Shown: positions 35,790 to 44,131 of the stretch, in pieces
Numbering within the stretch: position 1 is the first letter of the stretch
How the letters are laid out: each line of letters begins with the position of its first letter
Source of the DNA: Clostridiaceae bacterium
Lineage (GTDB): Bacteria; Bacillota; Clostridia; Lachnospirales; Lachnospiraceae
Direction of reading: 5' to 3'
Assembly (NCBI GenBank): GCA_009911305.1
Contig: QXXC01000010.1
Location: 1 to 64,000, forward strand
Length of the DNA stretch: 64,000 nt
Position numbers and translations under genes: made by a program
The notes under the pieces: model-generated
Told to the model about the DNA's origin: nothing
Seen by the model: the letters and a program-made list of their open reading frames with translations, nothing else
Database searches by the model: none

Positions 35790-36090
35790 GCCATTGACCG
35801 CTTCTATATCCAGCAGAAACCCGTAGAAAACCGCCGGCGCTTAGCGAGGTCTTTTCGAGCTTAGAGCGTGTCTGAAACATGCTTTCTGCCAGATGTGCGT
35901 TCCGCTTTGTGGGAGATTTGGGCCAAATGAACGCGGCGCAGTGGGCTGCGTTAAGTGAATTTGGCCCAAATATACCGCAAAGCGGGGCGTGCAGATGGCG
36001 GGAATGATGTTTCAGACATGCTCTGGCGTCCGCTGCGCTTTTCTCCGAGCGAAAGCGGGGTTTCCGCTGGATATAGAAGCGGTCAATGGC
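35790..36090. repeat. hairpin repeat family 2, interrupted by a family-1 element
   Basis: Long inverted arms (GCCATTGACCGCTTCTATAT and on, with its reverse complement at 36058-36090) enclose the family-2 core (AAAACCGCCGGCGCTTAGCG ... CCGCTGCGCTTTTCTCCGAG). The core is split inside GAGCTTAG/CGTCCG by the 152-bp family-1 element at 35873-36024. The uninterrupted core is seen at 55921-55995. Confidence 0.85.
35873..36024. repeat. hairpin repeat family 1, complete copy
   Basis: A 152-bp imperfect palindrome: AGAGCGTGTCTGAAACATG at the left and CATGCTCT preceded by ATGTTTCAGA at the right. Inner arms pair TTTGGGCCAAAT-type segments and CCGCTTTG/CAAAGCGG. No reading frame of note. It is the reference copy for the copies at 8303, 10626, 12144, 13464, 18489 and 23532. 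Confidence 0.88.
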
Positions 36091-36201
36091 GGCCCTTTCA
36101 CAATCCCCCCCGCTTCCTCAAATCCATGACATAGGATATACACAGCAGCAGCCCCGCCTCCCGGCCAACTACCACTACCATCTCCCACATATCATTCCCT
36201 T

Positions 36202-37605
36202 TCAAAAAGCATCATCACTTTTTATCATCTTCCGAACCGTCTTTAAAAGAATCTTCAGATCCAACCCCAGACTCCAGTTCGCAATATACTCTGTATCAAG
36301 ACGCACAACCTCCTCAAAATCCGTGAGCCGGCTGCGCCCGCTGACCTGCCACAGACCTGTAATGCCGGGCTGCATGGTGAGCCTGCGCTTGTGATGCGGG
36401 CTGTAGCGGGCATATTCGTCCATGGTCGGCGGACGCGTGCCAACCATGGACATATCGCCCTTTAACACATTCCAGAACTGGGGAAATTCGTCTAAGCTGG
36501 CGCGCCGGATAAACGTTCCGATCCCTTTAATAATCCGGGGATCGTGATCGATCTTAAACATCATTCCGCCGGGAATCTTGTTCTGTCTCATCAGCTCCGC
36601 TTTGCGCTGTTCTGCATCCATGTACATGGAGCGGAATTTGTAGATCTTAAAGGGACGGCCCCGCTTGCCGGCCCGGATCTGGGAGAAAAAGATCGGGCCG
36701 GGCGATTTGAGAAAGACAGCCGGACCAATGAACAGGGTCAGAATAAGGGTAAGCATACAGCCCGCCAGCCCGCCGATGATATCCATCAGGCGTTTGAAGA
36801 GCGACTGGCGAAAAGAGATGGAGCTGATGGCCGTGGTCAGCACATTATAGCCAAATACGTTGCTGACGCTGCGATTGGGCAGGCTGCGGTAAACCTCTTC
36901 CATATAGATATGTACCGTGACGCCCATTTCCAGAAATGTCCGTGCCAGTTGCAGGTTGGCCCCGGACTGATCCGGGATATTGATGACCACCTCGTCGATC
37001 ACCTGATCCATCACACAGCGGATCAGCGAATCCTGATCCGCACAGACAGCCACGCCCTGTATATTCTCTCCCACCATGGGCCGGTCAATGATTGCAAGGC
37101 CAAAGAACCGGTAATTGCGGATGACGGATGCTGTAATAATCCGGATCATATCCCTGGCCGCCGCTTCTGTCGCAACCACCAGGATCTGGCGGGAATACTT
37201 GATTTTGTTATAGCGGCGCTTCAGATAAAACTTCTGAAGGCAGCGCAGCGCCCAGGTAGCCGGGATGCAGAGCATGAAGTAAACGGCCAGCGCCCTCCAG
37301 GGCAGATTCGGCATGAACCGCAGGAAATAGGCACTGAAGCAGAGGACGCAAAAGACAAAGCATTCGATCCGGAGGACAGACGCCAGTTCCTTCAGACGCC
37401 CTCTCTCCAGGATCCCGTTACAGGTGCAGAACATGACGGTCAGGAACAGGTGCAGCAGAGGAGTAAAAAAATAGAGCTGCCAGAACGCGGCGGCCTCCCC
37501 CCGGAACAAAAGCGGGTAAACGCACTGGGTAAGCATAAGAGAAAGTTCCATCGCACAGATGTCGATCACGATAAAGTCAAGATGTCTCAGCCATCCCTTT
37601 TTCAT
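36202..37605 (-). CDS. polyprenyl-phosphate sugar-1-phosphate transferase (exopolysaccharide initiation)
   Basis: Protein of 467 residues. The N-terminal half has four membrane segments and a nucleotide-binding-like cytoplasmic domain. The C-terminal 200 residues are the bacterial sugar transferase domain: FKRLMDIIGGLAGC, FKIYKFRSMYMDAE, RRASLDEFPQFWNVLKGDMS, GTRPP, and LTMQPGITGLWQVSGRS. It loads the first sugar phosphate onto undecaprenyl phosphate. It is the last gene of the operon and overlaps the preceding glycosyltransferase by 29 bp. Confidence 0.94.
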   Translation of the reverse strand: MKKGWLRHLDFIVIDICAMELSLMLTQCVYPLLFRGEAAAFWQLYFFTPLLHLFLTVMFCTCNGILERGRLKELASVLRIECFVFCVLCFSAYFLRFMPNLPWRALAVYFMLCIPATWALRCLQKFYLKRRYNKIKYSRQILVVATEAAARDMIRIITASVIRNYRFFGLAIIDRPMVGENIQGVAVCADQDSLIRCVMDQVIDEVVINIPDQSGANLQLARTFLEMGVTVHIYMEEVYRSLPNRSVSNVFGYNVLTTAISSISFRQSLFKRLMDIIGGLAGCMLTLILTLFIGPAVFLKSPGPIFFSQIRAGKRGRPFKIYKFRSMYMDAEQRKAELMRQNKIPGGMMFKIDHDPRIIKGIGTFIRRASLDEFPQFWNVLKGDMSMVGTRPPTMDEYARYSPHHKRRLTMQPGITGLWQVSGRSRLTDFEEVVRLDTEYIANWSLGLDLKILLKTVRKMIKSDDAF

Positions 37606-38734
37606 TTGAAAATTCCCCCTTCTGTCCCCCCAAAATTCCTAAAAAGACTCTGGCACAGCGCTCCCAGGTAAAAGCCGCCTCAAGCTCTGCTGCGCTCTCC
37701 CTGAGCTCCTCTGCCGGCGGATAAGGCGCGGTCAGCCATTTTGCCGCCTCCTCATCCGTTTCGCACAGCCTGTGCCCCTTCATTCCCCTCAGGGTGACGG
37801 ACGGCCCGGCGGCGGCGATCGCCGCAACGGATGTCTCATAGTAGACAGCCTCCATAACTGCCATCCCGAATATCTCGCCTTTATTTAAGTTGACGTAATA
37901 ATCAGACATGACATAGATCTCCCACATCTCCTCATAGGGTACGCTGGGATATACGGTAATCTCCTCTTCAAGCCCGCGCTCTGCAATCGTCTCCCTGAGT
38001 CTGTCCCGCAGCGCGCCGTCTCCGACGATGATAAGCTTAAACGGCTTCTTTCCCCGCACAGAGGAAAAAAGATCCAAAAGCTCCAGGGGCCGTTTTTCCG
38101 GAGAGAGGCGGGACACGTTGCAGATCACCACATCCGTTTCGGAGAAGCCGTGTTTTTTTCTCAGCTCCATGCGGTCGCAGTCCCGGAAATCCTGCTTTAA
38201 AACCGCTGTGTCCAGGCCCACGGGCGCTACTGTCACGCGCTCTGCCCCCAGAGCCTCAAGCTCCCTCTTTGCCGCTTCGGTCTTTGCCACCACCGGATGC
38301 TTCTGATAGATCCGGAGTGTCCCGAGCGCAAAAAGCGTGTTCATGACCCGGCTCTTAAAATTGGCATGGAGGCTGTGCGCAGTCCCCACATACGGCACAA
38401 AGACGATCCCATTTTTCCTGCAGAACCGGTACACATGAGGCAGAAAGATCTGCTGATCGCCAAAACAGAACAGCCCGCAAAGGCCGCGATCCAGCCGGCT
38501 GCAGTCCAGATAGCCGTGAGCGCCCATGCCCCTCATGGGAATATACTCGATTGTAACACCCTCCGGAAGCCTTTCTAAGCCGGCCGGCTCATGCTTTCTC
38601 ACTCCCTTATAAATCCATACCTCTGCGCCCATGCGGGCCAGAGCCCTCCCCAGGCCAATCTCCTGGCTGTTGTAATAGCCCCGCCTCCCAAAGCCATTGA
38701 TCATGGTACAGAGGATCCCTACCTTCCCCGACAT
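37577..38734 (-). CDS. GT4-family glycosyltransferase
   Basis: Protein of 385 residues with the GT-B fold. Signature: ICNVSRLSPEKRPLELLDLF and the donor-site segment NKGEIFGMAVMEAVYYETSV (E-x7-E pattern). It transfers a sugar from an activated donor during polysaccharide repeat assembly. GGAGG precedes ATG 38734. It overlaps the upstream and downstream genes, so it is translated as part of the operon. Confidence 0.9.
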   Translation of the reverse strand: MSGKVGILCTMINGFGRRGYYNSQEIGLGRALARMGAEVWIYKGVRKHEPAGLERLPEGVTIEYIPMRGMGAHGYLDCSRLDRGLCGLFCFGDQQIFLPHVYRFCRKNGIVFVPYVGTAHSLHANFKSRVMNTLFALGTLRIYQKHPVVAKTEAAKRELEALGAERVTVAPVGLDTAVLKQDFRDCDRMELRKKHGFSETDVVICNVSRLSPEKRPLELLDLFSSVRGKKPFKLIIVGDGALRDRLRETIAERGLEEEITVYPSVPYEEMWEIYVMSDYYVNLNKGEIFGMAVMEAVYYETSVAAIAAAGPSVTLRGMKGHRLCETDEEAAKWLTAPYPPAEELRESAAELEAAFTWERCARVFLGILGGQKGEFSNEKGMAETS

Positions 38735-39507
38735 ATGCCGCCTCCTCCCTTTTTTCCTGCTTCTGGCCCCGGGCCGTATTTCCAGATCATGGGAACGATC
38801 TTTAAATCATCCACAAAATACCGCCTGAACAAACGGCGCGGTTCCTGTAAAAACCGGTAAAACCACTCAAACCCCATGCGGCTGACCCAGCGCGGCGCGC
38901 GGCGCGCCGTTCCCGCCAGAAAATCTACTGTCGCCCCCGCGCAGATAGTGACAATTGCCGATGTCCTCCTGTAGTTTTCATACACCCATTTTTCCTGCTT
39001 CGGACAGCCAAAACAGGCCAGCAGGATATCCGGTTCTGCCGCCCGGATCCGCTCATTGATCCGTTCCAGTTCACCCTCATCCTTCTCAAAGCCGGACGGC
39101 GGCGCGCAGAACCCGGCGATCCGGATCCCCTTCCATGTCTTTTTTATCATCGCAGCCGCCTTCTTCGGCACATCTCCCATCCCGCCCAGAATATATACGG
39201 AATACCCGTGCTTTGCCGCCTCCTCCATAAGCGCCGGCGCCAGGTCGGATCCGGAAATTTTCTGCTTTACCGGTTTGCCAAGCAGCCCTGCAATCCACAA
39301 AAGCGGTGTCCCGTCCACCAGTGTTAAATCCGCCCGGCCGGCGATCTCCTTTAAGTAAGAATCTGTCTCCATCTTGACCAGAACGTCCACATTCACGGGC
39401 ACTATATAGGAAACCTTCCTCCCACGCAGGCGGTCCATCAGCTCCCGGACCGCCTCCTGCATGGTCAGATTATTGACGTATGTATTGAGTAACGCCTGCT
39501 TTTTCAC
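38719..39507 (-). CDS. WecB/TagA/CpsF-family glycosyltransferase
   Basis: Protein of 262 residues with the family pattern (YVNNLTMQEAVREL, IVPVNVDVLVKM, LTLVDGTPLLWIAGLLGKPV, ISGSDLAPALME, CFGCPKQEKWVYEN, ICAGATVDFLAGT). It adds N-acetylmannosamine or a similar sugar to a lipid-linked intermediate. A GTG start at 39507, with GGAGG upstream and a 4-bp GTGA overlap with the flippase stop, fits better than the longer frame. Confidence 0.9.
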   Translation of the reverse strand: MKKQALLNTYVNNLTMQEAVRELMDRLRGRKVSYIVPVNVDVLVKMETDSYLKEIAGRADLTLVDGTPLLWIAGLLGKPVKQKISGSDLAPALMEEAAKHGYSVYILGGMGDVPKKAAAMIKKTWKGIRIAGFCAPPSGFEKDEGELERINERIRAAEPDILLACFGCPKQEKWVYENYRRTSAIVTICAGATVDFLAGTARRAPRWVSRMGFEWFYRFLQEPRRLFRRYFVDDLKIVPMIWKYGPGPEAGKKGGGGICRGR

Positions 39508-41063
39508 CTGTGCTCTCCTCCCTTCCAAATCCCCGCGGACCAAAGCCATACGGCTGCCAGCAGGGAGGCCAGAAGGACGCCGGAAACAGCGCCCTTTGCC
39601 GCCAGCCCGACCCAGCTTCCCGCTTCTGGCATGATGTGTTTTAAGCCGCCGGCCGCCAGAAACCCGCAGCCCATCCCCAGAAGATGGCGCAGAACCGCCG
39701 GATAAAAGCTCGTGAGCGGAACGCCGAGACAGTGGGCCGAGTACAGGGGGGCATCCATGAAATGTATCAAATTAACCGCCAGCGTCGTCAGTATCACCGC
39801 ATAGGGGCCAAGATCCGTAAACCGGATCAGCAGATACATGGCGATCACATTGGCGCTGCCCATCAAAAGTGTGATCATACACGGCGCTTTCACCCTTTTG
39901 GTCAGCGTATAGACATAATAGAGGGGCTTTACGGCCGCCGGGGCCATATCGCCCAAAAACACGATCATGGAAGCCTTAAAGAGAAATTCCGTGTCCTGCC
40001 CCGGCAGCCACAGGGCCAGAAAGTCATAGCCGCAGATATAAAACATCCCTGTGATAAAGCTGCAGATGATTCCCACGAGCCCGATGGCGGTCTGACAGAG
40101 CCCGGCAAAGGTCTCCATCCGCTTCTCTGCATAGAGCTGCAGCATCCTGGGCCGGAAGGCGTCGCTGAGCTTCATGACAATGACGCTGCAGAGCAGCACC
40201 AGATTCTTCGCCACGGAAATCCCTCCCAGGGCGGCTGCGTCTAACATCAGATCCGTGATCAGAAGATCCAGCCCGCTGTTTAACACATTTCCCAGATTGT
40301 TCAGAGACGTCCAGATCCCGGCGGCCGCTATCTCCTTCACCGCCGCGAAAGACCAGGCGCCGCGGGTGCAGGAAAGCTTTGGCGTCAGACGGCGGCACAG
40401 ACGGTAATTGGCCGCCAGAAGGTAGAGCGCGGCCGCAGCCGCAGCGGCTCCCACATACCACACATGGGGAGGCAGAATCGCGCAGGCGGCAAACAGGACG
40501 CCTGCCTGGATCAGACAGGAAATACTCTGCTTTTTCTCCGCCAGATCCAGCCGGTCTGCGATAAAGGCCGCTGTATCAAACGCAGTCCGCATGATTGTGA
40601 GCATATATTTGAGCAGCATCATCGCAAACAAAAGCCGCACATCACCGGTCAGAGCATCCGGGACGTTTAAAACCGGACCCAGACAGGCAATCACCAAAGC
40701 GCCGGGAACCAGGGCGGCGGCTGACAGCAGTAAATCCGCCATGATCGTGGAAGAATAGTATCGGTTCGCCCGCTCCAGGTCGCCGCCATGGTACGCCATG
40801 GATATAAACCTCCCCGCGAACGCATTCAGGCTCACGGAAATAATATCAATATAGCTGGTAAATGTGACTGCCAGCGAGACATAGCCATAAGCTCCCACTC
40901 CGATATTGCGGATCACATAGGGAGTGAGCAGCAGCTTCATACAGGAATTGACCAATACCGCCAGCATGGACCAGGCCATATTTTTTATGATCGCCTGTCT
41001 GACACCTGCTTCTTCCCTAACGCCCCATACGCGTTTACCAGCGCGTTTGCCGAATTTCTCCAA
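39504..41063 (-). CDS. Wzx-type polysaccharide flippase
   Basis: Protein of 519 residues with twelve to fourteen membrane segments and the family start IIKNMAWSMLAVLVNSCMKL and LLTPYVIRNIGVGAYGYV. It would move lipid-linked repeat units across the membrane. A TTG start at 41063 with AAAGGA eight bases upstream is the best supported; it overlaps the previous gene by 79 bp. A shorter start at 40976 would lose part of the first conserved segment. Confidence 0.88.
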   Translation of the reverse strand: MEKFGKRAGKRVWGVREEAGVRQAIIKNMAWSMLAVLVNSCMKLLLTPYVIRNIGVGAYGYVSLAVTFTSYIDIISVSLNAFAGRFISMAYHGGDLERANRYYSSTIMADLLLSAAALVPGALVIACLGPVLNVPDALTGDVRLLFAMMLLKYMLTIMRTAFDTAAFIADRLDLAEKKQSISCLIQAGVLFAACAILPPHVWYVGAAAAAAALYLLAANYRLCRRLTPKLSCTRGAWSFAAVKEIAAAGIWTSLNNLGNVLNSGLDLLITDLMLDAAALGGISVAKNLVLLCSVIVMKLSDAFRPRMLQLYAEKRMETFAGLCQTAIGLVGIICSFITGMFYICGYDFLALWLPGQDTEFLFKASMIVFLGDMAPAAVKPLYYVYTLTKRVKAPCMITLLMGSANVIAMYLLIRFTDLGPYAVILTTLAVNLIHFMDAPLYSAHCLGVPLTSFYPAVLRHLLGMGCGFLAAGGLKHIMPEAGSWVGLAAKGAVSGVLLASLLAAVWLWSAGIWKGGEHR

Positions 41064-42112
41064 CTGTATTTTCCTTTCGTCAGTTCCTCTATCCGTTTCT
41101 GACAGAGCGCATACGCTTCGTCTGTCCAGCCGGCCGCCAGAAGGATGACATCCTTTAAAGCCTGCGGATCCCCGCCCGCAAAGAGGATCCCGGTTTTTCC
41201 CCCCTGCGTTTCCTCGACAAACACAGGGATATCACTGGCGATCACCGGCTTTTGGTAGCTGTATGCCATGAGAAGCGCTCCGCTGCCGTAGATATGCCGG
41301 TAAGGAAAAAGGCAGAAATCCGTCTCTGCGAACAGGCTGTCCAGCTCCTGGTCAGGGATATGGCCGCGGCGTACCGTAACCACCCCGCTCAGCCCCATGC
41401 TCTCTGCCAGCGCCTCGTAATCCACCGGATCCAGCCTGGGAAACCACGCGCCCGCCACGGTCACATGCAGCCCCTTTTTCTGCTCCTCTGAAAGCAGCGA
41501 CAGCGCCCGGAACAAAATATCGATCCCCTTATACCGGCGGAAGATTCCAAACTGCAGAAAACGTACGATATCGCCCTGGATTCTTTCACAGACGCATTCC
41601 GAAAGCGTATACGCGCCGTGCGGGGCGACGCAGATTTTTTCCGGCCGTATCCCGTATTCTTCTTCCAGAAGCCGCTTACAGTGTTCATTGTGGACGATCA
41701 GCAGATCACAGGCTTTATAAAACCGCAGATACCGTTTTCGATCCGCCTTTACCGCCTCATGGGGCAGAAGATTGTGCACCGTATGAACCAGAAAACGGTA
41801 ATGTCTGCCCGCCCGCAGATAAAGGGGCATCTCCCATGCGGCGCTCTTAAAGCTCTGGACATGAACGATGTCATATCCGCCCTGCCGGATCTCCCGCGCC
41901 AGCCGCCAGAGCCCGGCCAGATATGAAGCCGCAGCGTGAAACATGTTCTTCCCGCCCCCGTAAAAGCCGTCCACCCACCGGATCCCGTCCATCGGTACAG
42001 CCGCTCCTTTCCTGCAAAAGCACGTGAGCTCTGAAAGATTCTTAAGCTCCTTTCCCAGCTCCAGGGTATACGTGCTTTCCGGCAGAAAATGTTCAGTCAT
42101 CAATAGTTTCAT
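40985..42112 (-). CDS. GT4-family glycosyltransferase
   Basis: Protein of 375 residues of the GT-B type. Features: VHNLLPHEAVKADRKRYLRF (acceptor side), FLQFGIFRRYKGIDILFRAL, and ETDFCLFPYRHIYGSGALLM followed by YSYQKPVIASDIP (donor site). It is a second retaining sugar transferase of the operon. It overlaps the VanZ-like gene by 20 bp and the flippase by 79 bp. Confidence 0.9.
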   Translation of the reverse strand: MKLLMTEHFLPESTYTLELGKELKNLSELTCFCRKGAAVPMDGIRWVDGFYGGGKNMFHAAASYLAGLWRLAREIRQGGYDIVHVQSFKSAAWEMPLYLRAGRHYRFLVHTVHNLLPHEAVKADRKRYLRFYKACDLLIVHNEHCKRLLEEEYGIRPEKICVAPHGAYTLSECVCERIQGDIVRFLQFGIFRRYKGIDILFRALSLLSEEQKKGLHVTVAGAWFPRLDPVDYEALAESMGLSGVVTVRRGHIPDQELDSLFAETDFCLFPYRHIYGSGALLMAYSYQKPVIASDIPVFVEETQGGKTGILFAGGDPQALKDVILLAAGWTDEAYALCQKRIEELTKGKYSWRNSANALVNAYGALGKKQVSDRRS

Positions 42113-42791
42113 AATACCTCCTGAAGAATAGCCCGTAGATGATAAAGCCCGTCAGCGCCCCCAGGGTATTGCTGATAATGTCATCGATATCACACTGGCC
42201 GATCTCCCAGATCATCTGCGCCGATTCAATCGATGTGGACAGAACGAGTCCCGCTGCCAGGACGCAGCCAGCGCCCGCCAGGCGCTTCGGCTCCGCCATG
42301 GGAAGCAGAAGTCCCATCGGCACAAACATAGCGCCGTTCAGCAGCAGATGGCGCGCCGGCTCCGGGGAACCGGTCCGGATCGCCTCTGCCACTGTGCCAA
42401 AGATCTCCAGCTTCACGGACTCATTATGGCTTTCGAGACGGGAGAACACGGTCATATAAAGCACGGAAAGCACATACACGAAGAAAAGAACCAGCATTCC
42501 TTTTCTGATCTCGCGAAAATGGCTGACTAAGAAAATGAAAAACGCCCCAAAAGCTACTGCAGAGACTGCCATGAAAAGGAAAAACAGGGCGGCCCCCATT
42601 CCCCCCATGGCCTGGGAAACCAGAAATAACATGATGCCGCACACAAAAAACACGGCAAAAAGAACAGCAGCAGCCGCTCCCTTTCCTCTTTGCCCGCGCA
42701 TCCTGCCAAAGACGGCAGACAAAGCGGCGGCATATCCGCCCAACAGAAAGACGGCCATCAGCACAGCCTCCATCCCCTCCCGCGCCATCAT
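42093..42791 (-). CDS. VanZ-like membrane protein
   Basis: Protein of 232 residues with six membrane segments. The C-terminal half has the VanZ-like pattern: YMTVFSRLESHNES, LLNGAMFVPMGLLLPM, STSIESAQMIWEIGQCDIDD and NTLGALTGFIIYG. VanZ-like proteins are often encoded in surface-polymer loci; their activity is not settled. It overlaps the ligase stop by four bases (ATGA). Confidence 0.88.
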   Translation of the reverse strand: MMAREGMEAVLMAVFLLGGYAAALSAVFGRMRGQRGKGAAAAVLFAVFFVCGIMLFLVSQAMGGMGAALFFLFMAVSAVAFGAFFIFLVSHFREIRKGMLVLFFVYVLSVLYMTVFSRLESHNESVKLEIFGTVAEAIRTGSPEPARHLLLNGAMFVPMGLLLPMAEPKRLAGAGCVLAAGLVLSTSIESAQMIWEIGQCDIDDIISNTLGALTGFIIYGLFFRRYYETIDD

Positions 42792-44131
42792 ATCTCCTCC
42801 TCTTTTTTGTAAAATGTTTCCTCTGTCCCGATTGGCTGCTCCCTGTCTTCCTCACGGATCCATCTCCTTCCCTGGAGCCTCGGCTTCTTACAGGCTGTTC
42901 CCATGGCCATAAGCAGGGACAGCGTGTGATAGGAGGACGGGGAAAAGGCCCGTTCCAGCAATCCGTGAAGGAAAAACCACAGAATGACCGCCGCACAGAA
43001 CACATACTGCGCGTCCTTCAGCCTCTTTATCTGGCTCGTGGACACCAGCATGGCCAGAAAAAAAGCCGCGACTCCAAAAAGCCCGGTATCCAGCCACAGC
43101 TCCAGCAGCACATTGTGCGCGCCGGTGGTCATGGAGCCCATAAAGGAATACCGTGAAAACGCCGTGTGGATCAGAGCCACCGCCCTCCGATCCCTCCAGA
43201 ACATGCAGAAGCCCCATCCCATAAAGCTCCTGTGCTGCGTCATAACCTGTATGATCTGCCTCCAGAGCGGGATCCTCCCGGTCAGGGTCGCATCCTTCCC
43301 GACCGCCTCCAGAACCGGCGCTGCGAGCGGCATGACTGTCTGAACCGCGATGAGAAAACCCACGCTTCCGGCCACATAGAGGATCCCCAGAGGAAGCCCG
43401 CGCACATGGCGGCGGGACAGCGCCAGCACAAAAAAGGCCGGAACCGCCGCATAAACCAGAGCGCCCACGGAGCTACACAGCGCAAGCAGCGTAAGCTGTG
43501 CGCCTGACAGGATCACAAACCACCTGGGGATCTGCTTTCCTTCGTCCCTCATAATCCGGTAAAGGGCGGCCTGAAGGACCAGTCCGAAGGAAACCTCCGC
43601 GGCCGCATTGTTCTTTGTGCGGAGGATCCCGGTAAAGTCATGTTCTCCCACCTCCCGGACGAATGCCCGATCCGGATAGAGAACGATAAACATCAGCACA
43701 GACGCCGCAAAGACCGCCTGAGCCATGCAGAACAGCCGCAGATTTTCCTCCGGCTCCCGGTTTTCTGAAAGCCACAGGGCAAACAGCAAAAGAACGGTAA
43801 AGCGGACGCAGGTGACAAACTGCTCCCTTGGATATCCGGTCACTGCCATGGAGCCGGCGAAAAATACGGCGGCCATCAGATACAGGGACCAGTACCGGAG
43901 CTTTACGTCCACCAGACGCCACTCCATCACATTTCTGCCGGCAGACAGCATGACTATGATCTGAAGGCCAAAGGACAGGTATTGAAACGCCATATCGCCC
44001 TGTTCCCCCACTATCACCTCATATTTCCCCGGAAATCCCAGGCTGACCAGCATGATAAATCCAATCGCGGCATTCACAAACCGCTCCTGCTGCTCCTTTC
44101 TATTCTGTCTGATCCGACTCTTCTCTCTCAT
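42788..44131 (-). CDS. O-antigen ligase/polymerase-like membrane protein
   Basis: Protein of 447 residues with about ten to twelve membrane segments and one larger outer loop (VGKDATLTGRIPLWRQIIQV ... GWGFCMFWRD), the Wzy/WaaL-type catalytic loop including the TGRIPLW signature and an Arg. It polymerises or ligates the repeat units outside the membrane. The start at 44131 overlaps the kinase gene by 32 bp; an earlier ATG at 44212 is less likely. Confidence 0.87.
   Translation of the reverse strand: MREKSRIRQNRKEQQERFVNAAIGFIMLVSLGFPGKYEVIVGEQGDMAFQYLSFGLQIIVMLSAGRNVMEWRLVDVKLRYWSLYLMAAVFFAGSMAVTGYPREQFVTCVRFTVLLLFALWLSENREPEENLRLFCMAQAVFAASVLMFIVLYPDRAFVREVGEHDFTGILRTKNNAAAEVSFGLVLQAALYRIMRDEGKQIPRWFVILSGAQLTLLALCSSVGALVYAAVPAFFVLALSRRHVRGLPLGILYVAGSVGFLIAVQTVMPLAAPVLEAVGKDATLTGRIPLWRQIIQVMTQHRSFMGWGFCMFWRDRRAVALIHTAFSRYSFMGSMTTGAHNVLLELWLDTGLFGVAAFFLAMLVSTSQIKRLKDAQYVFCAAVILWFFLHGLLERAFSPSSYHTLSLLMAMGTACKKPRLQGRRWIREEDREQPIGTEETFYKKEEEI

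Noticed and set aside
35572..35880. 102-codon minus-strand frame
   Set aside because: Its start lies in a repeat element and it has no domain or ribosome site; at most part of it is a gene remnant.
36544..37671. 375-codon rightward frame
   Set aside because: Antisense to the sugar-phosphate transferase gene, with typical shadow composition.
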